From Kryptolebias marmoratus (taxonomy: Eukaryota > Chordata > Actinopteri > Cyprinodontiformes > Rivulidae), in the NCBI RefSeq assembly GCF_001649575.2, contig NC_051447.1, forward strand, positions 1,339,156-1,403,155: a stretch of DNA of 64,000 nt, read 5' to 3'. This document shows positions 33,301 through 44,287 of the stretch, piece after piece; within the stretch, counting starts at the first letter, position 1; the number at the start of each line of letters is the position of its first letter. Under the pieces are notes generated by a model. It had not been told where the DNA came from. It saw nothing but the letters and a program-made list of their open reading frames with translations, and did no database searches. Position numbers and translations under genes: made by a program.

Positions 33301-33308
33301 TAAAGAAG

Positions 33309-34563
33309 GCCACCATGTTAGAAACTGACAGCGCTCACAATGATTGCTGCTACAAGAAGTTTACCATTTGAACACGAATCCTGTGTAGCTCATGCTATAT
33401 GACGAGTTATCACTGTAACTTTCCAAGATGGTGGATTTGATGTCCCCTTAGCCAAGTGCTGTAAAATCATGGGACATTTCAAACACAACCCGCAAAGACA
33501 TCAGACAGAGCTGAAAACACAGCATGCCTTTCTTGGTGTTAAGGAGAAGTCACTTGTCCAGGATGTACCTACGTGCTGGAATTCAACTCTGGAAATAATA
33601 AAAACAGATTCAGCACAACAAAGATCCACTGAAAGTAACACTGGCCCAGCAGAAGCACAATTTAGCCAAGATAACCCCAGCTGAATATGACAAGTTGGCA
33701 AAGCTGGAAAATCTACTGGAGCTCTACAGGTTAAGGTTTTTCTGTTTGTTTGTTTGTTTTTTTCCCACCATTTTAATGAATAATCTAAATACTAATTACT
33801 AGATTAATCCTACTATATAGACATATTCAAGGGCTATAACCAAAAATGTAACATCAGTTACATGTTTATTATTAATAGTTTTCAGTGAGTTAACTATGGT
33901 GTGTTCTTGTGTGTCTTCACTGTAGGTACATCACACCGCTCCTAGGTAGGGAAAAGTATGTGTGTTGCACTGCTGTGCTAGCTGCAGGTGTCAGACGTTG
34001 ACCCAGCTTACATAGTCTGCTTCAAGACTGCATTTACAAAGGATCTCAACAAACGAAAAGAGAACTTGAATCTGCACTGTTAAAGGTAGCAACCACTTTG
34101 GATCCAAGATTTAAGGACTTCAGATGCTTCCCCTAGGCAGAAGGGGGAGAGCTGTGGAAAAAGCTGAATGAGATGATGGCCACAGAAGCTACACCCCAGG
34201 ATCCCATAGATGAAATGGAGCCAGAGCCACCATAGAAAAAGATGGCCCTTCTACTCATGGGATCGGAGTCAGAGTACAATGATGAAGGATTATCCACAGA
34301 CAATACTCTCGAGCAGTACAAGGCAGAGCCTTGTGGGAGCACTGACACATGCACACTACAGTGGTGGTCAACACACTCAGGGGCCTACTGTATTGTAAAC
34401 TGGCCTGTTTTGCGCAAAAGTACTTAGCTACACCTGCTTCGACAGTGCCTTGTGAAAGACTTTTCTTTCTAGAAGGCCATATTGTACAAAAAAAGAGATC
34501 AGCTCTGTCATCTGAAAATTTTAACAAGTTAGTCTGCCTAAGTGACTGGTTGAAGGTAGAGTA
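33309..34563 (+). pseudogene. ZBED-like hAT transposase, C-terminal half, decayed (copy A)
   Basis: The plus frames give, in order: HESCVAHAI (catalytic-region HxxNL-like block), RVITVTFQDGGFDVPLAKCC, VPTCWNSTLEIIK (the W-N-S-T motif of hAT transposases), then after a gap VATTLDPRFKDF (the LDPRFK block) and finally KYLATPASTVPCERLFFLEG with RSALSSENFNKLVCL, the C-terminal dimerisation domain. Several frameshifts and stops, for example after DFRCFP, show inactivity. The N-terminal BED finger is not visible. The 3' terminal repeat seems preserved at 34925-34995. Confidence 0.8.
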
Positions 34564-34914
34564 GGTTAAATGTGACTGTAGATATGTTACACAAGTGCAT
34601 TTTATGTTAATTTGAAATACAGAAAAAAAGTTTTTTTTCTAAATCTGTATATTAATATATTGGTTTCTTGAATTTAGACAGACGTAAGAGTCTAAAAGTT
34701 ACTCATATGGTCTGCTTACTATACTGTTTGCATGTTTCGATCACATAAATGACACTTAATGAGGCATTTAAGCTAACATTTATAAATTGTTTGAAACAAA
34801 ATGTGTTCTATAAACCTTGCTGAGTATGAAAACCTGGAAAACTGTTTGCTATGAGACTAAAACATTTTCTTTAGCATTTTATGAAAGCCTGCACATTTCA
34901 AGCTTACAAAGTTA

Positions 34915-34995
34915 AGCATAGTGATTAATCGTGATTAATCACAGCCCCAGAGTGTGATTAATCTGATAAAAAATTTTAATCGATTGACAGCACTA
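34915..34995 (+). repeat. hAT terminal region (ends TCGATTGACAGCACTA)
   Basis: Repeated tgattaatc motifs and the end atcgattgacagcacta match the TAGGGCTGTCAATCGATTAA-type terminus of fish hAT elements. It most likely is the right end of the transposase copy at 33309. Confidence 0.6.
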
Positions 34996-36960
34996 AAAAA
35001 CAATATAAGGACTTTAGAGATTAACCATTCAGAAACAAAAGAAGCTGAATCACTCAGAGTTTTAAAACAAAATTGGATTTTATATAACTACCTGTGTACA
35101 AGTAAAGCTGAAAGAGCATTGGCTAGAACAAAATATCATTACAAATTTGGCAAAAAAAAACAAGCAAACTACTGACGTGGCAGATAAAAAAGGAAGATAA
35201 TGAAAAATGTATTTAGTGTATTAAAACAGATGATGGTCAACATTTAGAAAAAGCAAGAGACATAAATTTAGAATTCAAAAAATATTATCAATCGTTATAT
35301 AAATCTGATCTTGACAATGGCAGGAATAAAACAATTTTTGAATTAATTACCTTTACCTAAGATCAACACAACTGATAAAGACATGCTGGACAATGAAATA
35401 TGTGAAGAGGAGGTTCTCTTTGCTGTTAAATCTTTACAAAATAATAAAGATCCAGGGCCCAATGGTTTTCCAAATGAATATTTTAAAACTTTCTCAAATA
35501 AATTATTACCTCCCCTTACAAACATGATCAAGGAGGCATTCCAAAGGACCACACTTTCTCAATCTTTAGAGCTCGCAACAGTAACATTACTTCCAAAACC
35601 TGGAAAAGGTGCACAGAAGTGTGGTAATTATAGACCCATCAGCCTCCTCACCTCAGACTATAAGGTATTGTCTAAAATTATAGCAGCGGACAATGTTCAG
35701 AGGCCGTTTCACATTATTGCTATTGCTAAAAGAAAGGAACACCCCCTGGTGGTATTGTCCATGGATGCTGAGAAGGTGTTTGACAGAAATGAACCTGACT
35801 TTCTTTTTGAGACTCTAAGGGCCATGAATTTTGGGGAAACCTTTATTAGATATGTAAGAACACTCTTTAATGGCCCCAAGTCACAGATTATGACTAATGA
35901 GGTAAGGTCGAGCGCCTTCTCACTCTCCCAAGGCTGTAGGTGGGAATGCCTAAGTTCCCCTAACCTGTTCTCTATTATTATAGAGCTATTAGCCATTTCT
36001 ATTCGCTTGGACTTATCTATCGCAGGCATGAAAATAGGTACATAGGAGCATAAACTTGCGCTTCATTTAGACAACCTGTTAGTAAGCATTTTGAACCACC
36101 TTGTTGCTGAAAAGTGCTACATAACTAAATTTGACTTGATTTTGACTAGTATTCATATGTCAACCGTCCAAATCTTTTCCATCTTTTCTTACATGACTTA
36201 AATCATACAGTACAGTCTCGGGCTACAAAATTAATTATTCTAAGAGTGAAGCGTTTCCACTTAATATAACAGAACAGGAGATAAAATTGTTGCCTGGTTC
36301 ATTTATATGGTGCCCTGAGAATTTCATATACCTTGGTATCAGTATTAGTTCCTCATATGACTAGGTCTACCAAAAAAATTACACATCATTATTTAATAAA
36401 TCTAAAGCAGTGCTAGAGCAATGGAAGGACCTCCCTCTATCTTTCATTGCTAAAGTGAACACAATTAAAATTAATATTTGATCTAAAATCATTTATTTAT
36501 TTCATTGTATTCCCTTAAAAGTTCCAATAATATTTTTTTTAAAGATTTAGATAAGGTAATACTGTATCTCTTTTTTTATGGCGAAAAAAGATCCCAAGAG
36601 TTAAACTTCTTACTTTTACACCGCCTTTAGAGTAGGAAGCCTGTAATCTTCCAGATTTCAGAATATATTATTTATCTTCCCAGTTTCGCATTCTGTGGAT
36701 GCAGACCTATTCAAAAAGCAATGATGTGAGGTGGATCTCGATAGAACAACAGGAGTTGAAACCCACATCATTAGCAATTATCATTATTGCTGGGCTCAAA
36801 AAAGCAACTTTCTACAATTACAACAAACCCGATAATACCGAGGATGTATGGCATCAGTTACACCCTACTTTAGATTTAGATATATAAATGTTGGCTAACA
36901 CAGACAACTCTAACATCCCCACGCCTACAGCAGATGGTATATTACAAACATGAGTAAGGA
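34960..36960 (+). pseudogene. Tx1/L1-like LINE ORF2: endonuclease-RT linker, RT and thumb
   Basis: The linker region reads LRVLKQNWILYNYLCTSKAE and YHYKFGKKKQANY. The RT starts in frame 35383-36045 with LQNNKDPGPNGFPNEYFK (N-K-x-P-G-x-D/N-G), TLLPKPGKGAQKCGNYRPIS and MDAEKVFDRNEPDFLFETLR (D-A-E-K-A-F-D, first catalytic Asp). The LSQGCRWECLSS segment replaces the normal SRGTRQGCPLSP. The YADD box lies in a lost piece near 36060, and FIWCPENFIYLGISIS and later blocks continue to about 36900. The frame is broken many times. It is the L1/Tx1 clade by its NYRPISLL and DAEKAFD wording, not L2. Confidence 0.85.
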
Positions 36961-37059
36961 AAGGCATCAGATCATTTGGTGACCTCTATGCTAATGTCTT
37001 TTTCAGCTTCAATCAACAATCTGAGCTCTATGGCTTACACAGACATAATCTTCTTCTTC

Positions 37060-37765
37060 TGCTTTACCTTTATTTCACCAGGAAAAAACCCAATGAGATT
37101 AAAAATCTATTTTACAAGAGAATCCTGGCCAAGACTGGCAGCAGCACACATAGGTTACAAAACATTCACAACATAAACAGAAAGGTAACATTGAAATAGA
37201 TAAAATAATTATAAGATTCCTCAGTTAAAACATTTACAGACAGATGATTCCTTCTCAAGGTCAGTAAGAACACCCTTAAAAGCATTTAGTGACAACAGCT
37301 CCTTTACATTCATATATTTATATAAAAGTAGCATCAACCAGATGGTTTCTAGCCTGAAAAATGACCTGATCTTGAAATAAAATCCCAATCTTTATTTCAG
37401 CTTCTTCACCAGCTATTTAATGTGGGAAGTAAAAGACAAAGAATCATCTATTAAAAAGCCTAAATATTTGTACTGTGATACTTTTCCAATTTTCAGACCT
37501 TCAGCTGTAATAATGACTGGAAAATCTGTATCTTCAAATCTTCCATTGAAAAACAGCATCACATTCGGTTTATCTGCATTTAAAACAAGCTTAAGGTGAT
37601 AAAGATTTGTTTGTAAAACATTAAAAGCTGACTGTAGCTGATTAAAAGCACTGTTAGGTGAAAAACCAGAACAATATAAAACAGTATCATCAGCATAAAA
37701 ATTTAATTTTGCATGAGGCACATTTAAAGTAAGACCGTTTATGTATATAATAAACAAAAGTGGTA
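37060..37765 (-). pseudogene. CR1/L2-type LINE reverse transcriptase fragment inserted in the L1
   Basis: Frame 37757-37413 on the minus strand reads FIIYINGLTLNVPHAKLNFY, then ADDTVLYC (catalytic Y-A-D-D box), a helix-rich stretch, LKLVLNADKPNVMLFF and SQYKYLGFLIDDSLSFTSHI. This is the palm and thumb of a fish CR1/L2-type RT, open for 114 codons. It is truncated on both sides, with a decayed 3' tail towards 37060. Its position between two halves of an L1 copy shows nested insertion. Confidence 0.85.
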
Positions 37766-37859
37766 ATCAGCTCCTTAGCTTCATAAGACTGCCTTGAAGA
37801 TCAGTTTCTCGCTGAAGCATCGCTAACTCTTGGGTATAGCAGTCTCAGCCACTAGAGAA

Positions 37860-38195
37860 TATTGTTTATCGCCAAGAGTTTTCTTACCTGTTTTATTCTC
37901 CTGTGTTCAGAGCCACTTCCTCGAGTTGCCTGGATGAGCCATTTCCGCCTGCCGGGAAAAACAGACAGAGCCACTCGCCTGGTCCCGTTTCTGTTCCGCT
38001 GCCAGTCTGTCTCCTGCCGATCCGGAAAGCCTCACATCTGGCCACCTACCAGTTTCAGCTTGAAAATACCCAGCACTCTGTAAATAAACTTACTTACCTT
38101 TGTAAGTCCCCTCCTAGTGTCTGTCTGTAGCTCGACTGCTCATTGTTTGACAAATCTGTCCATCCTGATAACAGTGCTGCTTATTATCCAAAAAA
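37860..38195 (+). repeat. LTR-like fragment (R/U5 type)
   Basis: A GC-rich stretch (37905-38060) leads to cagcactctgtaaataaact with an AATAAA signal at about 38086, a layout typical of the end of a retroelement LTR. No partner LTR or duplication was found. Its class is uncertain. Confidence 0.35.
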
Positions 38196-38211
38196 TCTAT
38201 AAAATCATTAA

Positions 38212-38545
38212 CCACTTTCAGTGCCAAACATTAGTGACATTCCAAACAAACCAGAGGAAACCCTATTTGAAACATGTTTGATAGATCCCAAATGTACCTC
38301 TACAAAAAGACATACTTCTTGTGTTTATAAAACTGTTATTGATTACCCACCAACTTACAAGAAGCACACAAAAAAATCTAAATGGGAATTAGATCTAAAC
38401 TGCACATAAGAAGATAAGAGTTGGAACAGATTATTAAATTGATATCAGACAGTACTGGTATCTACCAAACGTAGACAAATTCAATTCAATATTTTTCACC
38501 GCATATATATGGCATATAGATTGAGTAAACTGAATGTTGATAAAA
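38212..38545 (+). pseudogene. distal end of the L1-like ORF2
   Basis: YKKHTKKSKWELDLNC and, after a stop, SWNRLLNLISDSTGIYQT resemble the C-terminal KWExDL...W block of L1 ORF2. It is probably the far part of the copy that starts at 34960, separated by the insertions at 37060 and 37860. Confidence 0.55.
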
Positions 38546-38569
38546 AAAAAAAATTCCCTTCTCACCCTC

Positions 38570-39868
38570 CGCGGGTGGTCTTGTTTCATCCTCTGAGCTC
38601 GGGTCCTCTACCAGAGGCCTGGGAGCTTGAGGGTTCTGCGCAGTATCTTGGCTGTGCCTAGAACTGCACATTTCTGGACTGAGATGTCTGNNNNNNNNNN
38701 NNNNNNNNNNNNNNNNNNNNNNNNNNNNNNNNNNNNNNNNNNNNNNNNNNNNNNNNNNNNNNNNNNNNNNNNNNNNNNNNNNNNNNNNNNNNNNNNNNNN
38801 NNNNNNNNNNNNNNNNNNNNNNNNNNNNNNNNNNNNNNNNNNNNNNNNNNNNNNNNNNNNNNNNNNNNNNNNNNNNNNNNNNNNNNNNNNNNNNNNNNNN
38901 NNNNNNNNNNNNNNNNNNNNNNNNNNNNNNNNNNNNNNNNNNNNNNNNNNNNNNNNNNNNNNNNNNNNNNNNNNNNNNNNNNNNNNNNNNNNNNNNNNNN
39001 NNNNNNNNNNNNNNNNNNNNNNNNNNNNNNNNNNNNNNNNNNNNNNNNNNNNNNNNNNNNNNNNNNNNNNNNNNNNNNNNNNNNNNNNNNNNNNNNNNNN
39101 NNNNNNNNNNNNNNNNNNNNNNNNNNNNNNNNNNNNNNNNNNNNNNNNNNNNNNNNNNNNNNNNNNNNNNNNNNNNNNNNNNNNNNNNNNNNNNNNNNNN
39201 NNNNNNNNNNNNNNNNNNNNNNNNNNNNNNNNNNNNNNNNNNNNNNNNNNNNNNNNNNNNNNNNNNNNNNNNNNNNNNNNNNNNNNNNNNNNNNNNNNNN
39301 NNNNNNNNNNNNNNNNNNNNNNNNNNNNNNNNNNNNNNNNNNNNNNNNNNNNNNNNNNNNNNNNNNNNNNNNNNNNNNNNNNNNNNNNNNNNNNNNNNNN
39401 NNNNNNNNNNNNNNNNNNNNNNNNNNNNNNNNNNNNNNNNNNNNNNNNNNNNNNNNNNNNNNNNNNNNNNNNNNNNNNNNNNNNNNNNNNNNNNNNNNNT
39501 GAGGCCTTGTCCTTGATGTATTTATGGATCTTGGATGTTTCATCCTGGACAGTGGCTCTCACACTCACTAGTCCTCTGCCTCCGTCCGTTCGCGCCTTGG
39601 TCTTCTGCAGCTCGTTCCTCACCTGCAGAGTTGAGAGACACAAGATGGGGGTGGAGGAGGAAGACTGTGAAGTGGAGTCCTCTGGGATAAGTGGGGGTGA
39701 TGATGGTCGGGATGGTTGGGAGCTGAGAGGTGTGAAATCCTGTGAAGAGAAGCCAGCAGAGGGTGGAGGTGGCAGCAGGGGTGTCTTGGCCAGGGGAGGG
39801 GTGAATGGACTATCAAACCTAATAAAATACTGGTTCAAGTCGTTCACACAAAAACAATCCTTCTTCAT
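38570..39868 (-). pseudogene. LINE fragments flanking an assembly gap
   Basis: To the right of the gap the minus strand reads VNDLNQYFIRFDSPFTPP and STLQVRNELQKTKAR, the pre-RT region and RT start of an L2/CR1-like LINE. Directly after comes DGGRGLVSVRATVQDETSKI with HKYIKDKAS, the beginning of the C-terminal region of a different fish LINE polyprotein. To the left of the gap lies ISVQKCAVLGTAKILRRTLK with LPGLW, the very end of that second protein. The 809 missing bases therefore probably hold the middle of that C-terminal region. The long open frame across the gap is an artefact of the Ns. Confidence 0.6.
38691..39499. other. assembly gap (809 N)
   Basis: A run of N, within a LINE copy as judged from both edges. 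Confidence 1.
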
Positions 39869-39869
39869 G

Positions 39870-40112
39870 GTGCTGTCAGGATCTGGGAGTTTCTGTCTCT
39901 TGTTCTGGGCTGCTGCTTCCTTCTTTGTTAGTAGTGTTTGTCTCCAGGTGGCTGAGCTGGCAGGTGTTCCTCATCATGAGCTCATCAAGGGGAAATATAA
40001 AGGGAGTCGGCTGCCAGCACTTCTCTGTCAGAGTGTTACCCTGAGTGGTATGTTTGCTACCTTTTTCACGATCTTGTTTTGTTTCAGGTTCAAGTCACCT
40101 CGTCCAGAGGGT
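39870..40112 (+). repeat. LTR-like fragment (U3 type, with TATA)
   Basis: It starts tgtcaggatctgggagtttc and contains gaaatataaagggag (a TATA-like box) followed by a short transcribed-looking stretch. TG-initial LTRs of fish Gypsy elements look like this. It is truncated where the hAT region starts. Confidence 0.35.
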
Positions 40113-40117
40113 ATTAC

Positions 40118-42235
40118 TAGGGATGGGCAGATGAGGCCTCATTGGGTCTATGGCACATTTCCCAAACTGTGTCGACACTGTGTTGAAACTGTGTTGCTGT
40201 ATCACTCAATGGCGACATCTGCTGGATTTAAAAAGTAATTGCAGGCAACTTCAATAAAGACTGGAAACAGACTGAACAAGGTTCGTTCACACATTTTTAT
40301 TTAGAAACATCAGCTGTGTTAACATCTTTGGGCCAAGGCGATTGCGCCGCTTACAAACCATTTCTCCTGCTTTTGAGAACACCCTTTCACAGGGCACTGA
40401 TGATGATGGCGTACATAAAAATGTCATTGCAAGTTTGTACAAGGTAGGGTAATTTAGTCTTTGCGATTTCCAGTATTGTAGTGGATCCTGTGATCTTGGT
40501 GTGTTCTCCTCGGAGATGTATCTTTGTACCTCGATAATGGCATCGGTGGTGACATTTGAATTGGCCTTGCTCTCCTTGACTTCCATGTCCAGCTGGTGCC
40601 ACAGGTTGTCATCTGAGGAAAAAATATAATGCATCTGTGTTGCTAATTCATTGTATTCACATGGAGTGATTTGCATGAACATTAAAATACAAATGAACAC
40701 AATTATGAATCATGACATACCTGGACTGGAAGCAGATGGTTGAGTTGAAGGTCCAGCTTGGGCATCTTCCATTTGTGTCGGTACAGTGTTTCTCATTTCT
40801 GCTGCACACTCTGATTTTAGTCTTTTCACTGCATCATTGGCTTTTGACGCGCTTAAGAATGCCATCGTCTTGAACCGAGGGTCCAGCAGTGTTGGTATTG
40901 TCATTACACTTAATGACTCCAGGTTCTTCTTTTCAGATTTTCCACAAGATTAATTGCTGTTTCCGTGGTTACGTTTAATGCATTGCGTTGCAGTGAGTGG
41001 TGCAACATTTTGAGCATTGGGATTACTTTTGATCCAGACACTCTTTTTTCCTCATACAGCTCCACTGTCGCTTGATTAAATGGAGCAAGCACACGGAGTG
41101 TCTCCTCTATGATTTTATAATCATTTGTAGTGAGCTGAGGTATATCACTTTTTAAAGAAGCTAGGGATACCAACACCGACACCTTCTGTTCCGCCATGCG
41201 TTCCAGCATTAAATACGTGCTGTTCCATCTAGTTGACACCTAATTCATTAATTTCTTCACTGGTCCTCCCATCTGTAGCTGGACTTGTGCCAGTTTCTCT
41301 TTGGCTGTAGTACTGGTTCTAAAGTATGTTACAATATGCCTTGTTTTATTTCGGATATCAGTGAGTGTCTAAATTTGGTCACATGATTTTCAAACTGTTA
41401 AATTTAAAGAATGCCCTATGCAAACCGTGTGCCTGATTTGGAGCTTTTTGACACATGCAACCATGTTTGCAGCTGCATCTGTGACAAGACATGTCACTTT
41501 CTCTGCTATGGCCCACTCCTACATAAAGTTTTTCTTTACTTGGGCCATATTTTCAGCAGTGTGCTGCTGAGGGAAGTGTTCCACTCCCAACATTGATGTA
41601 CACAGTGTATGGTTCTCACTGTCGGCATAGTGACAGGTCACAGTCTGGTAAGCCTCCATGTTCATGGATGTCCACATGTCAGCTGTTAGGCTGACTGCAA
41701 CTACAGTCTTCAGTTCTTTTTTAACTTGCTCTTTTTTCTCCTCATTCCTCTGGCTAATCATGGTCTTAATAGCCTAAAATTAATAACACAAGTGGAGTAG
41801 ATTAATGAATGAAATCACATAACATGCATATACTTTGTTAGCATGTATAACACCCATTCATCAGTTTGTTTCACGTACCTTTCTGCTTGGCAGAACATAT
41901 GAGGGCTCAAGGAGTTGGACCAGCTCTCAGAACCCCTTGTCTTCCAGAAGGCTAAGGGGCTGACAGTCAGTAATGATCATATTCATTATAGCCTCATCAA
42001 TCGTCTGCTTTCTGGAAACACCAAGGCTGATCACGGGAGTATTAAGTTGTTCTTCCTTCTCATGCCGGCCACGGTAATGCCTCAGCATTGTGGAAGTGCT
42101 CCGGTTACAGTAAGACAGCACCTGGGAGCAAATCCTACATTTCACCTCCAATAGAAATAAAAGTTAATCCATGTAAACTAATTAAAGTATTCTTCAGAAA
42201 AAAATTGGATTTTTCCTGTTTCTATTTCATCCCTA
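40118..42235 (-). mobile_element. hAT transposon with ZBED-like transposase (copy B)
   Basis: Outer ends TAGGGATG (40118) and CATCCCTA (42235) are inverted and bracket the transposase pseudogene below. No flanking duplication is visible, so the ends have decayed or are not the true termini. Confidence 0.5.
40287..42151 (-). pseudogene. ZBED-like hAT transposase, nearly full length, 2 introns, 5 stops and 1 frameshift
   Basis: Domains in order: BED zinc finger (VKCRICSQVL...MLRHYRGRH, Cys2-His2), then SLTADMWTSMNMEAYQTVTC (first catalytic Asp region), VTCLVTDAAANMVACVKKLQ (second Asp) with ICHSLNL-like CIGHSLNL, STRWNSTYLMLERM, IPTLLDPRFKTM, and the C-terminal dimerisation domain PTLYKLAMTFLCTPSSSVPC followed by ERVFSKAGEM. 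The frame crosses two short introns with good sites: 41774-41878 (GTACGT...TTTTAG) and 40613-40720 (GTATGT...CCTCAG). In-frame stops lie at 41927, 41519, 41390, 41369 and 41240. The first is a TGA where the frame predicts Arg, consistent with CpG decay. A frameshift lies near 40933. It is a dead but recent copy. Confidence 0.88.
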
Positions 42236-42479
42236 CTGACTGCCAGAGGGCGGTGCTGAAAGCGCTGAATGTTCCCTTCGCGCATGTGCCCTTCGAGTAG
42301 CAATAACAACAGAGTCACACCTGTGACACGTCGAATGATCACCCAGTCTATATATACTGACGGTGCGGTTTGTTGTATGGCATCAGCCTTTGGATAATTT
42401 TGCCGTCTGCAGACACCCAATTGCCTGTTGGCAGGAGTAGCGGTGAATCGCTCTCCAAGGGGCTGCAACAGTTAATCTT

Positions 42480-43085
42480 CACTGAAGGTAATTCTGCTGT
42501 TTGTCGGTGATGACAGCATTTGCATCTCCTCTCCCAACTCACAGCGTCTGACTTCTGTGTTTGGAGCTTGACTAACTGTGTTAGCCTCTCTTTGTTTATT
42601 TGTTTGTTTCGCTTTAATTGGTGACAGTAGCATCTTGCCCCCTTTCCCAATTTTAGCCAAATTTCTGATTGTAGTTTTGGATCGAGCCAACGGTGTTAGC
42701 CATTTTTTGTTTATACATTTTACTTTAATTAGTGACAGTAGCATTTTGCCCCCTCTCCCAATCTGAGCCGACTTTCTGGTCGAGCTAACGGCGTTAGCCT
42801 CTCTTTGTTTATTTGGCTGTTTTGCTTTAATTGGTGATGGTAGCATTTGCGCCCCCTCTCCCAATTATAGCCGACCTCATAATCTCTTCTGGATCAAGCT
42901 GACTGGGTAAGTGTCTCTTTATTTGTTTTGCTTTAATTGATGAAAGTAGCTTCTCGCCCCCACTCAATTTTCGCAGACTTTATGATTGAAGTTTTTGATT
43001 GAGCTAACGGTGTTAGCCTCATTTTGTTTATTTGTTTCGCTTTGATTGGTGATGGTAGCGTCTCGCCCCCTCTCCCAATCTGAAG
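42480..43085 (+). repeat. minisatellite, about 5.5 copies of a 104-116 bp unit
   Basis: The anchor gccccctctcccaat recurs at about 42521, 42637, 42749, 42853, 42957 and 43066. Each unit also holds agctaacggtgttagcctc, tttgtttatttg and gctttaattggtgacagtag. Units have drifted by substitutions and small indels. Long minus-strand frames through it (42472-42864) arise from the repeat and are not genes. Confidence 0.9.
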
Positions 43086-43119
43086 CCGGTTTTGTCTGTG
43101 TTTGGCTGCAGCTCAAAAA

Positions 43120-43425
43120 ATGGAAGGCTCCCACTGTTGTACGGGTTGTGGGGTCGCGCTTCGGGCAGATGATGGCCACGATCTGTGTCCTGCCTGCTTT
43201 GGGCATGATCACCTGGTGTAAGCCCTGTCGGAGGATTCCTGCATGAACTGCAGTTACATGCCCCGCGCTGTGAGAGTGGCCCAGTTGCGCCCTGACTGTG
43301 ACATTGACCTTCCACCTACTGGGCAGGTGGCCCCACCTAGGCGTTGGAAGCACCATAGTGAAGCCACGGTCACTGTGGCTCCTCTTAAGAAAAGGCAAGC
43401 TAAGTGTGATCGGGCCTTTCCATGA
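43120..43425 (+). pseudogene. DIRS-like gag protein, N-terminal Cys-rich region
   Basis: From the ATG at 43120 the frame reads MEGSHCCTGCGVALRADDGH and DLCPACFGHDHLV, then a TAA (43219-43221). Past the stop the same frame continues ALSEDSCMNCSYMPRAVRVA. The paired CxxC motifs with the downstream SCMNC are the N-terminal Cys cluster seen in gag-like ORFs of fish DIRS elements. A downstream frame (43437-43715) starting LSAELAKMRSFFQVHQPDTS may be its continuation after a frameshift. The stop and shift show that it is inactive. Confidence 0.55.
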
Positions 43426-43449
43426 GGGTTTAGCAGTTGTCGGCAGAAC

Positions 43450-44287
43450 TAGCAAAGATGAGATCTTTTTTTCAGGTACACCAGCCGGATACTTCACTGG
43501 CGGCGGCTGGATTCTCTTCTCCACTGTCGAGGTCAGAAAAAACTCACAAAAATCTGGAAAACCTGCTCGACCTCCTCACCCGGGATCGGGAAGATGCACG
43601 GAGTCAGAGAGTCAAAAACAGCCAAAGAGTCCACTTTAAAGTTCAAGTAAAATTTATTAACTTTCAGAACTGGAAGGAGACGCTTACCAGAGTTCAAAGC
43701 TCAGCCTACGTCTGAAGCTAACTTCTCGTTCGATGCATTATATTAATTCGCCCCACCCGGACGGCGGTCTTTTTCTTCAGTAAATTTCCATCCCTTTGTT
43801 GTTGTTTACCAGTTTCCAGCAGTTTGCAGCCAGGCGGATCGCATTCCCACCCAGACAGACCGCACCCTCTTCTGGGTTTCCTGGAGTTCGTGAGGTCATC
43901 CCATCACGTGTTCTATACAACTGTCTTCATTTTCATGTAAAAAATCATAAATTAATCACTCTTCATTGTCATATAAAAAATCATAGATTATTCATTCTTT
44001 ATTTTCATTCTTAACACAGCATTATTATACATTACAACTATGGCGTGGCTAAGCTGGCTGATGGCTTCATGGGGCGACCAATGACAGCTCCATCCCTTCA
44101 TCTTCATTCACCTCCTCGTTCGCCACCATCTGATAGGCCGGTGGTTTCTCACCACCTCCCTTCTCGATGTGGAGGTGATACATTGCACCATCAGAGATCT
44201 CAGGCAGGGCACATAGCAGCAGCCACAGGTAATCAGCACACCTAGGAAAGTAGCGAGAGAAACAAAGAGAGACATCGCCAGGCCCTT
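43450..44287 (-). repeat. 3'-flank/LTR-like region of the endogenous retrovirus
   Basis: This lies downstream of env on the minus strand. An AATAAA-type signal (ttaataaatttta, 43650-43662) precedes a GC-rich segment, as in an LTR R/U5. No inverted TG/CA ends or second LTR could be matched, so the boundary is uncertain. It overlaps the possible tail of the DIRS-like frame. Confidence 0.3.

Larger units (their letters stand above)
42236..43450 (+). mobile_element. DIRS-like retrotransposon, 5' end
   Basis: gctgaatgttcccttcgcgc and atgtgcccttcgagtagcaa at 42255-42300 resemble the terminal repeat of fish DIRS-type elements. A TATA-like tctatatatactgac (42347-42361) could be its promoter. It is followed by a long leader with a minisatellite, then the gag-like gene from 43120. 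No tyrosine recombinase or RT is present in the window. Confidence 0.45.

Noticed and set aside
38486..39868. Open frames of 291-460 codons on both strands
   Set aside because: They consist mostly of unknown residues from the assembly gap; the frames are open only because N codons are not stops.
42472..42864. 130-codon minus-strand frame with repeated PSPIKAKQ wording
   Set aside because: It is the translation of the minisatellite; the periodic sequence explains both its length and its internal repeats.
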